Under the pieces are notes generated by a model, which worked only from the letters and a program-made list of their open reading frames with translations, had not been told where the DNA came from and searched no databases. This document shows, piece after piece, positions 1-13,200 of a DNA stretch of 64,000 nt. A program made the position numbers and the translations under genes. Numbering within the stretch: position 1 is the first letter of the stretch; each line of letters opens with the position of its first letter. The stretch covers positions 2,406,636-2,470,635 of the forward strand of contig JAQJVL010000059.1 of assembly GCA_035578905.1 (NCBI GenBank), written 5' to 3'. This DNA is from Stictocephala bisonia (taxonomy: Eukaryota > Arthropoda > Insecta > Hemiptera > Membracidae).

Positions 1-1155
1 AGAAACCTCTTTTAAGAATTTATGTTTTAAGAATTATATATGCACGCACCTCAAATCTGGCATAGCCTTTGAGGTCGTAAATTTTCTCATTTTTGCATTG
101 TGTATTTGTTTTGTTTTATGGATGTGCATTTTCTTGATGATGGCATTGTTATTTTATAGTATTAGTGGTCAGTCCTGGTATTGTTGTAGTGAAAATAGTG
201 TGGTGTATTTGCAATTAAGGGACATGAACATTATTTATTTATTTTGTTATTGGGTACATCTATCTATGAAATAATTTGTAGTATAGGACGAGAGTAATAA
301 TGTAAATTTGAGAAAATAAATATTCTTATTCTTATTCTCAACTGTGCATATTTTTTATTCAGTCGGAGTTAAATTTAAGTATAAGATTCAATATTTAAAT
401 AAACATATATAATTTACCATAGAATTTTTGATAGCCTAAATAAAACACAGTTGTATTTTTAAATATCTTTCGTATTGTATTGTAAAGCAGCATCAAAGTT
501 GGTGATTACAATAGCTGCAGAACTTGTTGCATCACGTGCAATTGTAGGCGCCCCGCTTACACGTGCTGTCTGTTATCAGTCACTAAACGTGATTCTCCAA
601 TAAAACTAAGCTATTTATGACTTATGTTTTATCCGGCTTTTATTGTATCCAGCTTGAACTTCTCCACATTAGGCTGGATAATTGAGGTTGTACTGTATAT
701 ATCATTTTATTAGTGCTTTATGTAATATGACAATAAAGATTGTTTATTTATTTATTTAGCACTCTAATCATTGGATAATGTAATGTGTGTTTGTTTACTT
801 ACAACGATAAAAACAGAAAACTTTTTGATCCAAAAATTTTAAATAATTTCAAAAAATTGGCATTACTATTTGATGAGTTGTAATAATCCATTAAACCAAT
901 CATTTGCCTTTGGTTACAGCTCGATAAATGAAATTATATGTATAAATCATTAATAATACGAACATGTTTTTTTTTTCAATATCATATTTAAAACAGGAAG
1001 TAATTGTAATTTTGTCCGTAGTGAATTTACATTTCTTTTAAAACAGTTCTTTCTTAATTTTTTACTTTAAATATTTAACATATTGCATAGTCAAAATTTG
1101 TATATATTTTAAATTTGTTTTAATTTGGTGTTCTGACTATCTTAATATGTTTCAG
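1..1155. other. Intron upstream of first visible exon
   Basis: No exon is seen here. Positions 1-340 end in an AATAAATATTCTTATTC-type tail like the 3' ends of LINEs elsewhere in the window. A pogo/Tigger-like end lies just before 696. ATTT-rich LINE-like tail sequence (AATAAAGATTG then TTTA repeats) lies at 730-760. The rest is AT-rich and unassigned. Confidence 0.4.
600..697 (-). mobile_element. pogo/Tigger-type terminal fragment
   Basis: Read on the minus strand from 695 it starts CAGTACAACCTCAATTATCC, next to a TA dinucleotide at 696-697. This is the form of pogo/Tigger terminal repeats (CAGTA plus a GGTTAA-like core). The other end is not found, so it is a truncated relic. Confidence 0.4.
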
Positions 1156-1216
1156 CATGCTCAAACTCCTCCAAAACTGATGCAGACACCTATAACTCCT
1201 TCATCTGTTCTCATTG
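1156..1216 (+). CDS. Washc2: WASHC2 exon (first in window)
   Basis: This 61-nt exon follows a pyrimidine-rich stretch and TTTCAG, and is followed by GTATGT. Read in phase 0 it gives a Pro/Thr-rich segment starting HAQTPPKLMQTP, and it leaves one G that completes a Gly codon with the next exon. The frame is chosen because it alone continues into DMFGESGKD. One alternative frame has a stop; the other is open but does not join. Earlier exons lie outside the window. Confidence 0.72.
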
Positions 1217-4200
1217 GTATGTTTTTTAATTTTGACTAATTTTATAAAATAATGCAAAATTATAATTCTTAAATTATGATAGTTTAATGAACTGCAACTG
1301 AACAATTAATTATTTAATATTGTTCATAAAATATAATGTGTCTTTTTGTGGGTTTACATTAATAAGTGTTTTTATTACAGTTATTTACTCTGGAAAATTG
1401 TTCACAAAACCCTCAAAATGGAAATCTTGCATCTTTAACTATTGCTGCCCAATATAGGCTAAAGTTGGGAGCCAGCACTGACTGTTGTTGTTGTTGTTGT
1501 TGTAAAGTTGTGCATAATTGTATTAATAAAGCCTACCTATGTTGTGAAAACAAACTAATTTTCAAGTAGTTCATACTTTACTTTCTGTTAATAATCCATA
1601 TAATAGGAAAATTTTAGTTAGGCGTTTTGTTATAAATTTATATTTCATCCATGGAAACAGGATTAAGAAGAAAAAGACTTAACACGTTCACTGTTGAGCA
1701 AATATTATGTTCTTTAACATATGCTGAAACTATAAATGTCAATTTTAAAAACTATCTCATAAATAATAAAAATCTAAAACTAAAAACGAATACATCTCAA
1801 AAGTCATATAACCTCTAAATACAAATTTATAAAAGACACAACAATCACACTTATCAATAAACCATTAATTGGCTGTAATCAGCTGTTTTACTCCGTGACA
1901 CACAAGTGTGTTTCCAGCAGTGAACGTGTTAATAAAGAATCCAATGAACAAAAATCTAATACAGATCCCACATATTTATTACCTTGTTATTGTATTAAAT
2001 TTGGAACACAGACTTTAGAAAATAATGAAAAGTACACTCTTGCACACTTTGTGCATCAACCAGATCCTCGCAGTAGCGCTTCTCTGCCTTTCGCCTCAGT
2101 CCATCAAACCTCATGTCAGTGAAAACTGTATTTGCTTAATTTTTTTCACATGCTAAAAATTTTAGATACATATTTAGCTCCAAGAAACTGTTATTCCATA
2201 TTTTTTGTTTTACAGATTTTGTTTGCGACAGTGGGGACCACACATTTTTATCAAAAATCTAAAGAATTTTTGGATTCAGGAGAAAAATATCTTTAATTTT
2301 ATATCCTAATTGACTTACAAAGTCAGTATTAAACATCTTTATGGTTTTAAAAAGTTTAGTTGTGGCCTTATATACATAAAATTGTTGAGTTATAAACTGG
2401 TCAGTAACATGTACGGTGAGCTTTGAAACAACAACTTCCCATGTGCTGAGTTCTGAAAATGTAGAGTCGTAATTTTAGAGTTAGATTTAAAAAAGCAGTT
2501 TTTGCATAAGAGATCTTTAAAATTAAATCCCAACTGTTTGAATGTTCTACGTGGTTTAACATTTCAATTTATGATGATCACCCCTTACTGTGTAGTTTTA
2601 TCCTGTACTTTTCAGAACAATTGTTTTATGTTTTGTGTTCTCTATATTTCGCTATTCCGCCCCCCTCTCCAGCATACCTGCCAACCAGTCCCCACCCCAC
2701 CACCTGTTATAAAGCTGGAAGGTCACTTGCCGATTTCAGTCTCAGAGAAACCACTGAGGATGCCACATCACAGTATGGGTGAAACGTCTGGTCATCTTGT
2801 AAATATTGTAGATAGTACCTTGACGCGGTTGTCACCGGAAACTGTAGATTCTAGTTATTGATGTATATATTTGATACTTCAGAATTGTTGTTTTACTATA
2901 CAATTTTGAATCTTACAATATTGGTATAAAAATAAATGAAAACTAATGACATTTCCTGTGACTTACTTACTACATCAAACGTGTTGAAAGATTAAGTCTA
3001 AAAACACAACATAACAAATTTCAAAATTCTAACTCTTTAGAAGTGCCTAAACATTTACTGTCAGTAAGCCGTTTAGATTATAATGAGTGTGAATTTGCAA
3101 ATTTATATTTATACCTACATGTATATAATTAACTATTTTACCTGGTACTCGTACAACCTGTTGATGTACAATACATTGATATTCTTTCTTTGTTTACAAT
3201 ATGCATTACCTTAGTTTCACTCTGAATTAAAATGAAGGAATGAACCGAGTCAAACTTCTGAATGGTATATTATAAATTTTGTTCAAGCACTGGTAAAGAT
3301 ATATTCCAAATCAATACAGTAGTGTCATCTGCATATAACATATATTTATGCTACGATTAATGGACCTAAAATGACCCTTCAGGTACACCATAAAGTAGGT
3401 CCTCTCTGAGTAATTCTTATACATATTCTTTACTGTTCTATACATTCTTAAACACATTTTAAACTTTGTTATACTCTATGTATCATTCTTCCACCCCCCC
3501 CCCTTTACCCAAGTTTAGTTGAAACTGAGTTAGTCTCTCTCCTCACCTGAAGTAACTTTATGAACATTTGTGTTATCTCTGTATTTGTTTTCTTGTCTAC
3601 TTTTTAGTGGAATTTTCTTCTCAGATAAATTTGCTGATGCCTATTGTATCTATCCTATCATATTTTATTATATTATCAAATCAAAATGCCTTTATTCATA
3701 AAAAATTATACATAGTGTATACATCCAGTAGTGCCAATAAATATTCTACTTATGACTATATAAATTATCTAGATTATATGGAGATAAAGTTAAAAGATAT
3801 GTTTTTAATTTAAATTTATCAATAATTACTTCATTTTTAATTTGGTTTGGAATGAATTTAAAAAATGAAGGCCTTTGTAAGAGGTTTTGCTTTTGAACAT
3901 TTCAAAATTGTGCTTTTCTGTTGTTAATTGATTACATTTAAAATATTGATGGGAATGGTTATGAATTTGGTGAGCTTGATAAGTTTTTTTTTTTTTAAGG
4001 ACTGGTTGTAAAATGAGTAAACCAGAAACGGATAAGATTCCCAAATTATAGAAAAAGTGTTTTTAATTGATTTTTAGAGTCTATTCCAAGCATTATTCTA
4101 ATAGAATTTTTCTATTAATAGACTTTTATCAAGGTTATTTTTTTAGGTGTTGCCATATATGCAGAGTCCATAAGAGATATGTGAATGAATAAGCGAAAAG

Positions 4201-7200
4201 TAGATTATTTTCAAAGTCTCTAGACTGCTTATTTTAGATATTCTCCGTAGGGCATAAACATTAGAAGGTGATGTTTTAAAGGTGGTATTTATATGATCAT
4301 TCCATGAAAGACCGCAGTCAATTACTAATCCTAGAAATTTTTTAATTTTGTTGTATCTACCTAGTCAATTACTGAATCACTGAATGTTTGGATGATTTTT
4401 TTCTTTAGACTGCCCTGTAGAAAAGGTGATAAAATTGGTTTTTGAAGTGTTGGGTAGAAGATTTTTTTCTATTCAGATAATTGTTTATATATGAAAGGCT
4501 TATTTTATTTATTTTGATTAAATTTCTTTTTGATCTTTACTTGCAATTAATTGTAATATTTGCATTATTCGCATACAGACACGTCCTACCTCCCTCCGAG
4601 GGCACCACCCCTTGCAATCCCTGTATGTAACAAAGAAACATGAGAGGACCCAGAATGGAGCCCTGGGGACACCACAGTAACCATCTGCAATGAAGATGCA
4701 AATTTTTCAATAATTTTATAATCAGAAACTCGGGAAATTTCAACATATTGCTTTCTTTCAAAGAAATAGGATTGAAACCATGAAAGTTCTTTTTTCTGAA
4801 CCCCAAGCTCATCCAACTTATTTATCATCATTTACACTGTCAAATGCCTTGCTTATATCTATGAATATTCCTAATACCTTCTCACCACCACCAATAGAGT
4901 TTATCACCAGTTCAACAAACTCCACACCTGCTGTTATTGTTGATTTTGCTTGACGGAAACCATGCTGTTGTTTATCGAATAATTTATTTATATTAAGATA
5001 TGAAATTAATTGCTTGCTGACCATCTGCTCGAATATTTTTTAAAAGAGGATAGAATTGAGACAGGCCTTAAGCTGGAAATATCATCTTTTTCCCTTTTTT
5101 TAAAAATTGGGATGACTTTTGCGATTTTAAGTTTATCTGGTAAAATTCTAGTTATGAGGGAGAAATTGACAACATATGCTAGTGGATTGAATATAATATT
5201 TTTGACAGATTTTAATATTGAAACTGTAATATCATCAAAAATGTGATGTTGCTTACAACAAATCAAATTTGATTGAACTGACCATGATTTGTAGGTGATA
5301 TGTTTGGAGAATCTGGTAAAGATATGTTGGCTACCCAGCCAGCCAATAAGAAACCTTTGTTTACCAGTTGGCAGCAGCCTTCTGATCTCTGGACTCCTGG
5401 TAAGTTATATTACCTAATTACTCTCTACTGTATTTTGCTTAATAACATATCGTATTATCTTTTTCATTTTTGAAAGCAATATATTGTACATAAAAGTATC
5501 AGTTTTTTTTTAAATAATCATTTTAAAAGTATTAGACATTAGACATTATTTATTCTGAAAAAAATACGAAAAGATGTATATCTCATTCGTCATTACAGAT
5601 AAACTTAAAATAAATAAACAACTAGTGTTAAAATGCCCCAACTAGTATCCTCATACTTTTCCTAAAAAGTAATCTTTGTTATAAAAACCACAGCTAAAAT
5701 AGTTGCTGTGATAACGATATTTTGACAAAACTAAAGATTTTTAGATTGAATTGTAACGATTGTGGCATCCTCTTTAAATTCAAAATATTACCTTTTAACA
5801 ATAATTCACCAAGTTTGGTATATAATAAATTATGACTGACTATTTTTATTATATAATTCCTGCAATATCGCAGCCAGTTCAATCTAAAGGTAATTAATTT
5901 GTTTAAGTCAAAACCTAAAAATATGTTGTTTTTTTTTTTTAGATGAAGACGCTCAGAAAACGTTTGATGACAACCCAGCTTCTCACAGGTGAATATATTT
6001 TACTCTATATTAACTGCATCTGATTGAGATGGTCCCAAGAAAAATTCACACTCCCATCCTTCAAAATGTTCAACCTGCATGTCCTTTCCTCCATCTTCAA
6101 AAATTAAACTAAATAATATTTAACAAAATAAAAGTAAAGAATCTCCAATGGTCTTGAGGAGAACCAGCATAGCTTGTTGAAAGAATATTATTTATTTGAA
6201 TTCTACATTTTTTTAGGAATTCCTATAAGAAATGTAACATTATTACTTCTCTGTTCCAATTTGTTTTTACTCTATGTATTCGTTCTCCATTCATAGCATA
6301 CGAGGCGTGTTTTTAAAGTAAGTACCGTTTTGGAATCCTACCGCTGTAGCGCTGCGATCGGTGTTCAGCGCATGCACTCTGGGTACTACTATCTGTTGGC
6401 AAGCCACAGCCACCGTTACAGATCAATTCGACTGTATTTAAGGTCGTTTATGACTGTTTAAAATTCCTCCTCTGATTAAAAATGCTGCCAACTGTAAAGT
6501 ATATGTTGTGATAAGTTTTCGTAACACTAAAGGCATGAAAGCAGCTGACATTCATGAGAGATCTGTGAAGTTTATTGAGAAAACAGAATGAGCCACAGGA
6601 TGGTATGGAAATGGGCGAGAGCTTTTAAGGTGGCCTTACAAATGTGCATGATGAGGAACAAGTGGAAAACCTTCACTCATTATTGATGACTTGGTGCAAA
6701 ACGTTGATGAAAAAGTCAGAGAAAACAGATGCTTTAACAACTGCACTGTTATGTACTGTGTCTTTAAGTTTCAAGAAGTGCGATTTATGAAATAGTGACA
6801 GAACTTTTGAAGTAGGCCTACAGAGAGTTTTGCTTACACTAGGTTCCCAAAATGTTGACGGAGAATCACAAAAACAAATGTTTCGCGAGAATCACAAAAA
6901 CAAATGTTGAACAGTTCTCTCACATTCCTAAAGCATTAGAATTGTGATGGTTATGATTTTTAAAACCAAATTGTTATGGTGACAGACTCACGAGGAATGT
7001 CATCTGCTTTCACGCCCTTAGCGTTATTAAAACTTACACAGCGCATAATCACAGTTGGCGGCATTTTTCATCAGAGGAGGAATTTTAAACAGTTATAATC
7101 AACCTTAAATACAGTCAAATGGATCCGTAACAGCGGCTGTGGCTTGCCAATGGACAGTAGTACCCAGCGTGCATGCGCTGAATGCCGACTGCAGCGCTAT

Positions 7201-10200
7201 AACAGCGGGATTCTAAAACGGTACTTACTTTAAAAACACGCCTCGTAAATCAACTTCGTTATTGATATGAAGGTCGTCTGGTTACGTATCACAGATGATA
7301 TTTTACTAATAAGCTACTAACAAATTGTTTTTCTGCCATAATTTTCATGTTAACAATATTTTAAGTTAGCAATAAGTAGCATTCAAACATTGCTGACGGT
7401 TATCAACCTGTCTTTGTATCAGGTAATTTTGTTAAATACATTGGTCTGTAAACAGTTAGTAGTACTTTTCTTATTAAATTGTTTTATTGACGATTAACAC
7501 AATCGTGTATTAGTAAAATTAAAATTTTTGTTGTAATAAAACTGTTTATGTAAAGAAATGGACAAGTCTTGGCTGAATGTTGTTATACTAATGGTTTAAA
7601 AATATACTATAAAAATATCTCTTACCATGGGTCATTCATTTCTATTGATGTCAAAGACAACACTTATGTATTCAACAACTAATCAAAAAGATTTGTGTAG
7701 TGTCCATCTTATAGTAATAGTATAGATATGAATATAGATACTTCATATCTATACTATAGTAATAGTATAGATATGAAGTTGAAATTAAGAAATAAACACA
7801 TTCATAAAGTGTTCAATTCAATTCAAAATGTCTTTATTCAAGTATTGTACAATACATACAAATGAATGGCGTCAAACAATTCTTATTCTAAGTACTAAAA
7901 CTAAACTAGTTATTTATAAACTTGTAAAAACAATAAAATTATGCATATTTGCAGTATAGATACATACTATTTGATTTTTTAAGTGTATTTAATTTTTACC
8001 CAGTAATTGAATAAATACTTTTTAAATAGAATTCATCAAATCCATAAAATGCATTAATAAGTAAATATTCTTTTAATTTAGTTTTAAAGATTTTATCAGA
8101 GGGTTCACCTTTTATTTCTATTGGGAGGCTGTTAAAAAATCTAACACCTGTTTATTTTGGATTCTTTTTGAACTTTTCTTTGGTATGTAGCTTTATTTGA
8201 AAGTCTTTCCTGTTTCTTGTATTATACTGATGAGAATCCAATTGTTTAGGAATTTCCTTCTCATTAGTTTTTATGTGGAGAATAGTTCTATAAATATACA
8301 TGCTATAAATTGTCATTATTCCTAATTGTTTGAAGTGTTCTCTACAGTGTTCATTGACTTCAAGATTTAACATGAGCCTTATTGCAATTATCTGTAGATG
8401 GAGGATTTTATTTAAGTTAATGAGGGATGTTGCTCCATATACTTCAATACCATAAGTAATGTGGGAATGAAGTAGAGCGAAATAAATTGATTTTAAAGTC
8501 TTTATGTCACAAAAGGGTCTTAGTCTTCTAATAACAAATATACCAGTGCTCAATTTGTGGCAAACTTTATTCATATGACTTATCCAACTAAAATTTTTGT
8601 CCATATTAATTCCCAAAAAATTAGTTTCTTCAACAAAGTCTATATCTAGATTTGTAATGATAGGGTATTTTTTTAAAATTTTTATAGCTAAATTTCATAA
8701 AAGTTGTTTTTTTGGCATTTAATAATAAATTTTGATCGGCAAGAAAATGTTTGATTGTAGTTATATTTTTTTGAATAGTATTTACTGCTTCAGCCATTGT
8801 TGAGCTAGATGCTGAGAGGCTTATATCATCAGCATATAGGCATACAGCATGATTAGTTGCTGGATCTGAAGTCTTCAGAGTTTCAGGCAAATATCCGATA
8901 TATGCAAGAAACAAGAAAGGTCCAAGGATCGATCCTTGAGGTACCAAATAAGCAATTTCTTTTGTTCCTGATTGAACTGTTTTTATTTATTGTTAGTTGT
9001 ATGTCTAACTTCTACATACTGCTTGCGCCCCTCTAGATAAGATTGAATCCATTTCAACTCTCTATCTTTGACCCCATAAATTTGTAATTTTTGAATCAGT
9101 CGATTATGACAAACGCTGTCGAAAGCCTTTGTCAGATCCAAGCACCAACACTATGCTCTCCCTTATCCAAGCTATAGATAATGTGTTCAACAAAACTTGT
9201 TAATGCAGTTATGGTTGATTTGTTTTGTCTGAATCCGTGTTGTTCGAGGTCTAACAATCTATTTACTTCAAAGTAATTAATTAATTGGTTCAACATACAC
9301 TTCTCGAATATTTTTGAGATTGAAGGCTGTACTGCAATTGGTCGATAATTTGATTTTTCTGTTTTATCCCCTGTTTTAAAGGTTGGTATAGTTTTAGAAA
9401 TTTTCAGTTCATCTGGGTAGACTCCTGTTATTAGTGACGCATTAATAACATGAAGGAGTGGCTTCAGGATTGCCCATTTTGCGTCTTTAATAATTCTGGT
9501 AGGAATTTCATCGTAGCCGGCAGACCATTTAGGTTTTAGTGATGTCTAAAAGTTCCTTCTCATTAATGGTCCTACAGTGAAATTTCAATTTTGTAGTTGG
9601 GGCTTCCATACTCATTGTGTGAGAAATGGTTGGTAGGTTTGGTAATACATAGTTTTCAACCACTTCAGAAAAATAATTGTTTAAAATATTAGCAACTTCT
9701 AAGGGATTTGATTTAATTTGATAATTTTGTTTCAGTTTTATTTTAGTGGCAGTGGATTCTACATCTTTTTTTATATCTGAGTTAACTAATTGCCAGACAG
9801 TTTTTGAAACATTACTTGAATTAGCTATCTTGTTTTTGAAATAAGATTTTTTTTTGTAAATTATATTTTTTCTATATTGTTTTTTTCCCGCTTTAGTAAT
9901 TTTTGTAACTGTTCATTTTTATTATGTCTGTAAAAATGATAATTATTGATTAGATTTTTGCGTTCAAATTTAATTTCATCGTCTACCCATTCAGTAAATT
10001 TATTCTTAATTCGTTTATTAACTTTTGGAAAATTTTTATAAAAATAGTACTTCAAGACATTATAAAAATAAGAGAATTTGTCTGTAACTGTGGTTTGGTA
10101 CAATTCAGTCCAGTCTTCAGTTTGAAGCTCCGTAATGAATCTACTAATATTTTCTTTGTTAAAAACTCTTACTAATTTACTAAGTTGTTTATTACTTTTA

Positions 10201-13200
10201 CATTTTACAAAATCATTCATTGTTAGCAACTGACCATTATGATCTGAGAGTGCTGTTATTAAGGAGGCTACTTTAAAATATTTCCTCTCAATGTTTGATA
10301 CAAAGTTATCCAATGCAGTTTCACTGTCCTCAGTGACCCTAGTTGGTATTGTAATCATATAATACATGTTGTGCATGTTAAGCAAATTGACAAAGTTATT
10401 CTTTTTGTTATCATCAATCAATACATCAATATTAAAGTCCCCTCCAACAATAATATTACAATTTATTTTTCTTAGCCTACTTAAAAATAAATCAAACTTC
10501 TCAATAAACAGTTCTACATTTCTAGAGGGTGTTCTGTAAACACCTGCAATAATCAGTTTAACTTTGTTTAAAGTAATTTCCACGGCACAGGATTCAAAAA
10601 TTTTATCTTCATTCAAGGACGATGTTATAGTTTTTGCCTCAATCCCATTTGAAACGAGAATCAAAACTCCACCTCCTTCATAATGGTCTCTAACGTAATA
10701 ACCAGCTATTTTAAAACCCGTTATGTTTATTGCCGTTATTTCATTTATTGTTAATTTGTTTTCGCTTAATATAACTATGTCAGGTTTTAATTCTTCAATT
10801 GTAAATAATAATGCATCGATTCTAGTTGATAAATATTGGATATTTTGGTGAAATATGGTTAATTTATTACAATTTAGTAGGGATAGATTTTTGTTTTTTG
10901 TATTTTTTAATCTGGATGATCTTTTTGGAAAAAATGTTTTAAAAAAGGTTCCGAACATTTCGTGGAAATTACTTCAACTTCATCTGCATTTTTAGGTAAA
11001 GAGTGGCTTATTGTGTTATTTAAAGATATAGGAACAAATTTTACATTATTTACAAAGGGGCTGTTACCCTCAAAAGAGGCATTTGAGCAAATTACTGAGT
11101 CTTCTTTCTGTCTTGCACTAGTAAGCATCATGGTAGTTGTTTTTGTCACTTCCGGGGAGATACTGTTATGTCCCTCATTGGCATTTGCTGAGTCCAGATC
11201 TTTTTCTTTACTTGATAGAAAGTTGGGAGAAATATGTAGCTTCAGCTGACATATAAATTCCTTATAGGGAAGTCCGTTTCGAAGCTGCCTTCTTGATTGT
11301 TCGTCGTGACAGATAATATGAACCGTAGCACCTGTAGTTTGTTGAAATTCTTTGATTTTAGTTGCAAAGTGTTCTATGGGAATGTTATCACGTGTACACC
11401 CCATAGGTGAGCATATAAGATGTGTGAGATTTCGGGTTTTAAAGTCTTCTGTAAATGTAGTAAAAGCTAGATCATAGTTATTTAATGTGGGTTTACTATT
11501 GTATTCTGGTTTTGTAATCAGACTGAAAACTGAGGCACCGTTGTTAATTTTCTGATATGCTAGACGTTCATTTATTAGATTTGAGAAATCTGGCCTACCA
11601 AACTTTTGTCTGAAAACAGTAGGGTCTGCGGAAACAGCCTGCAGTCATATTTCTGTTGCTATTTAGGTCTGATGAGATGCAGTGGGCAAATGCAATTGAA
11701 CAAAAACTGCACAAAGATTCAAGTATTTGTAAATAGTTGTGATAGCGTATGTAGGTTGGTTCGTGGTTCTTGGTTCTGAGTACTTTGTAATACCTTTACG
11801 CCTGACGCCCATGAATCAAAGAGTAATGTGTGTTTGTTAAACAACAAATTCAGAAGACTATTTAAGATAAGAGGTTTTATTTCTGTACCATAACAGTATA
11901 CAATATTTTGGGAATATGAAGCATACATAATACTTCCTAAAACTCGGTAAAACCATATATTTCCAAAAACTAGAGAATGGTAGCATCTAATTTATTCTCA
12001 GGGAGTGATTCTTTACATTCTTCCACAAAGAAAACATTTATTTAACATTTTGAATACTGTAAAAAGCGTAAATTAACTATTCAAATAAAAATGTATACCT
12101 TTTTGTTAAGCAGGATGTAATTAATAAACAAATTAGTTTACAGCGCTATTTAATTAAAACTTATATTACTAGAAAAATATATAAAACAGCCTGCCATTTC
12201 TGGGTTTGGACTAGATAAAAATAAAATAAAAATAAAACTTATTAAAACATAAAATCGCAACACAATTGATTGAATTATCACAAGTTATTTTAAAGTTTGA
12301 TATACAGTACGATCTTGTTTAACCAAAACCCTTTTAACCAAACTCCCGGGTTAACGGAATTGGGTCCAGTTAAAATATTTTTTTTAATTTCATTTCCATA
12401 AATAAATAACATCCTATTTTAATGATTTGATGTAAATCATTAGCACTTTCCAGCGATGTGTAATGACATTCTGACATTATAACGACGCTTGCTAGTAGAG
12501 TTCAGGCCGACTGAAAGTGTAACTTATGTAGTATGTTGTCGAGAGACAACAATGACGCACACTGTCTACTCAACGCTCACGCAGTAGGCATTCAACGACT
12601 GTATGCATACTGCGTTGACTGTAGCCTACTCGAAAATCTTCGTAGGGCGCTTGGTAGCGATGACCCATCATCTACGTTTCACTTGTCACTGTCATTTCAT
12701 TTCACATTCTGAACTTATTGTGTTAAAACATATTCGAGATCGATCAGCATGAAAATGTTCATTAAATGTAAAGCAGAAGAAGATTAACGATTTTTTTCAA
12801 GAAAACAAATTGAACTTTATAAAGAATTGAGCTGTATGTATAATTCTTATTTTGAACTTTGTTAATACAGTATTAATAATATTAAATAAGAATGTTAAAT
12901 ACTCTTGAATAAGAAAAATATTTCACAATAGTGATTTAATTTTTTATTACTGTAAATTACTGTATTTACTTATTCATTAAACAATAATTTACCACTAGGG
13001 TAATTTATTATTATATTACATTATGCACTAGACTTGTTAGTTTATTATGTATAGTATTATAATAATGGTCTTGCTAAGTTAAAATTGAGTATTGTATGAC
13101 CCTAACAACTTGTACAGAATATTCATGCCGATTCGAACTTCGAATACATAGATCGGCGATGCTCTTCTGATATAGTATCATACAATTGAAGGGGCCCTTT

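Larger units (their letters stand above)
1217..5294 (+). other. WASHC2 intron, 4.1 kb
   Basis: Contains a TTG repeat, a 246-bp TTAA MITE, a repeat arm at 2641 and a minus-strand LINE fragment (3675-5268). I see nothing recognisable at 1935-2640 or 2870-3670, except a C-run at 3494. Confidence 0.7.
7815..11930 (-). mobile_element. Near full-length LINE, minus strand, with macro-domain ORF
   Basis: The 3' end is at about 7815 (CAATTCAATTCAAAATGTC, minus-strand tail). Going upstream on the minus strand there are an ORF2 C-terminal part (8152-8616), RT (8630-9860, several frameshifts), an endonuclease (9861-10958) and a first ORF (10907 to about 11760). Two overlapping ORFs of this kind are typical of Jockey/CR1-like non-LTR elements. 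The first ORF contains a macro domain, which I do not know as a standard LINE domain. The 5' limit is uncertain. Confidence 0.78.

Noticed and set aside
2740..2800. Hammerhead-ribozyme-like core (CTGAGGA ... GAAAC), also at 51130 and 20930
   Set aside because: CUGANGA and GAAA are present, but stem II cannot form directly between them in any of the three copies, and no cleavage triplet with matching stems was found.
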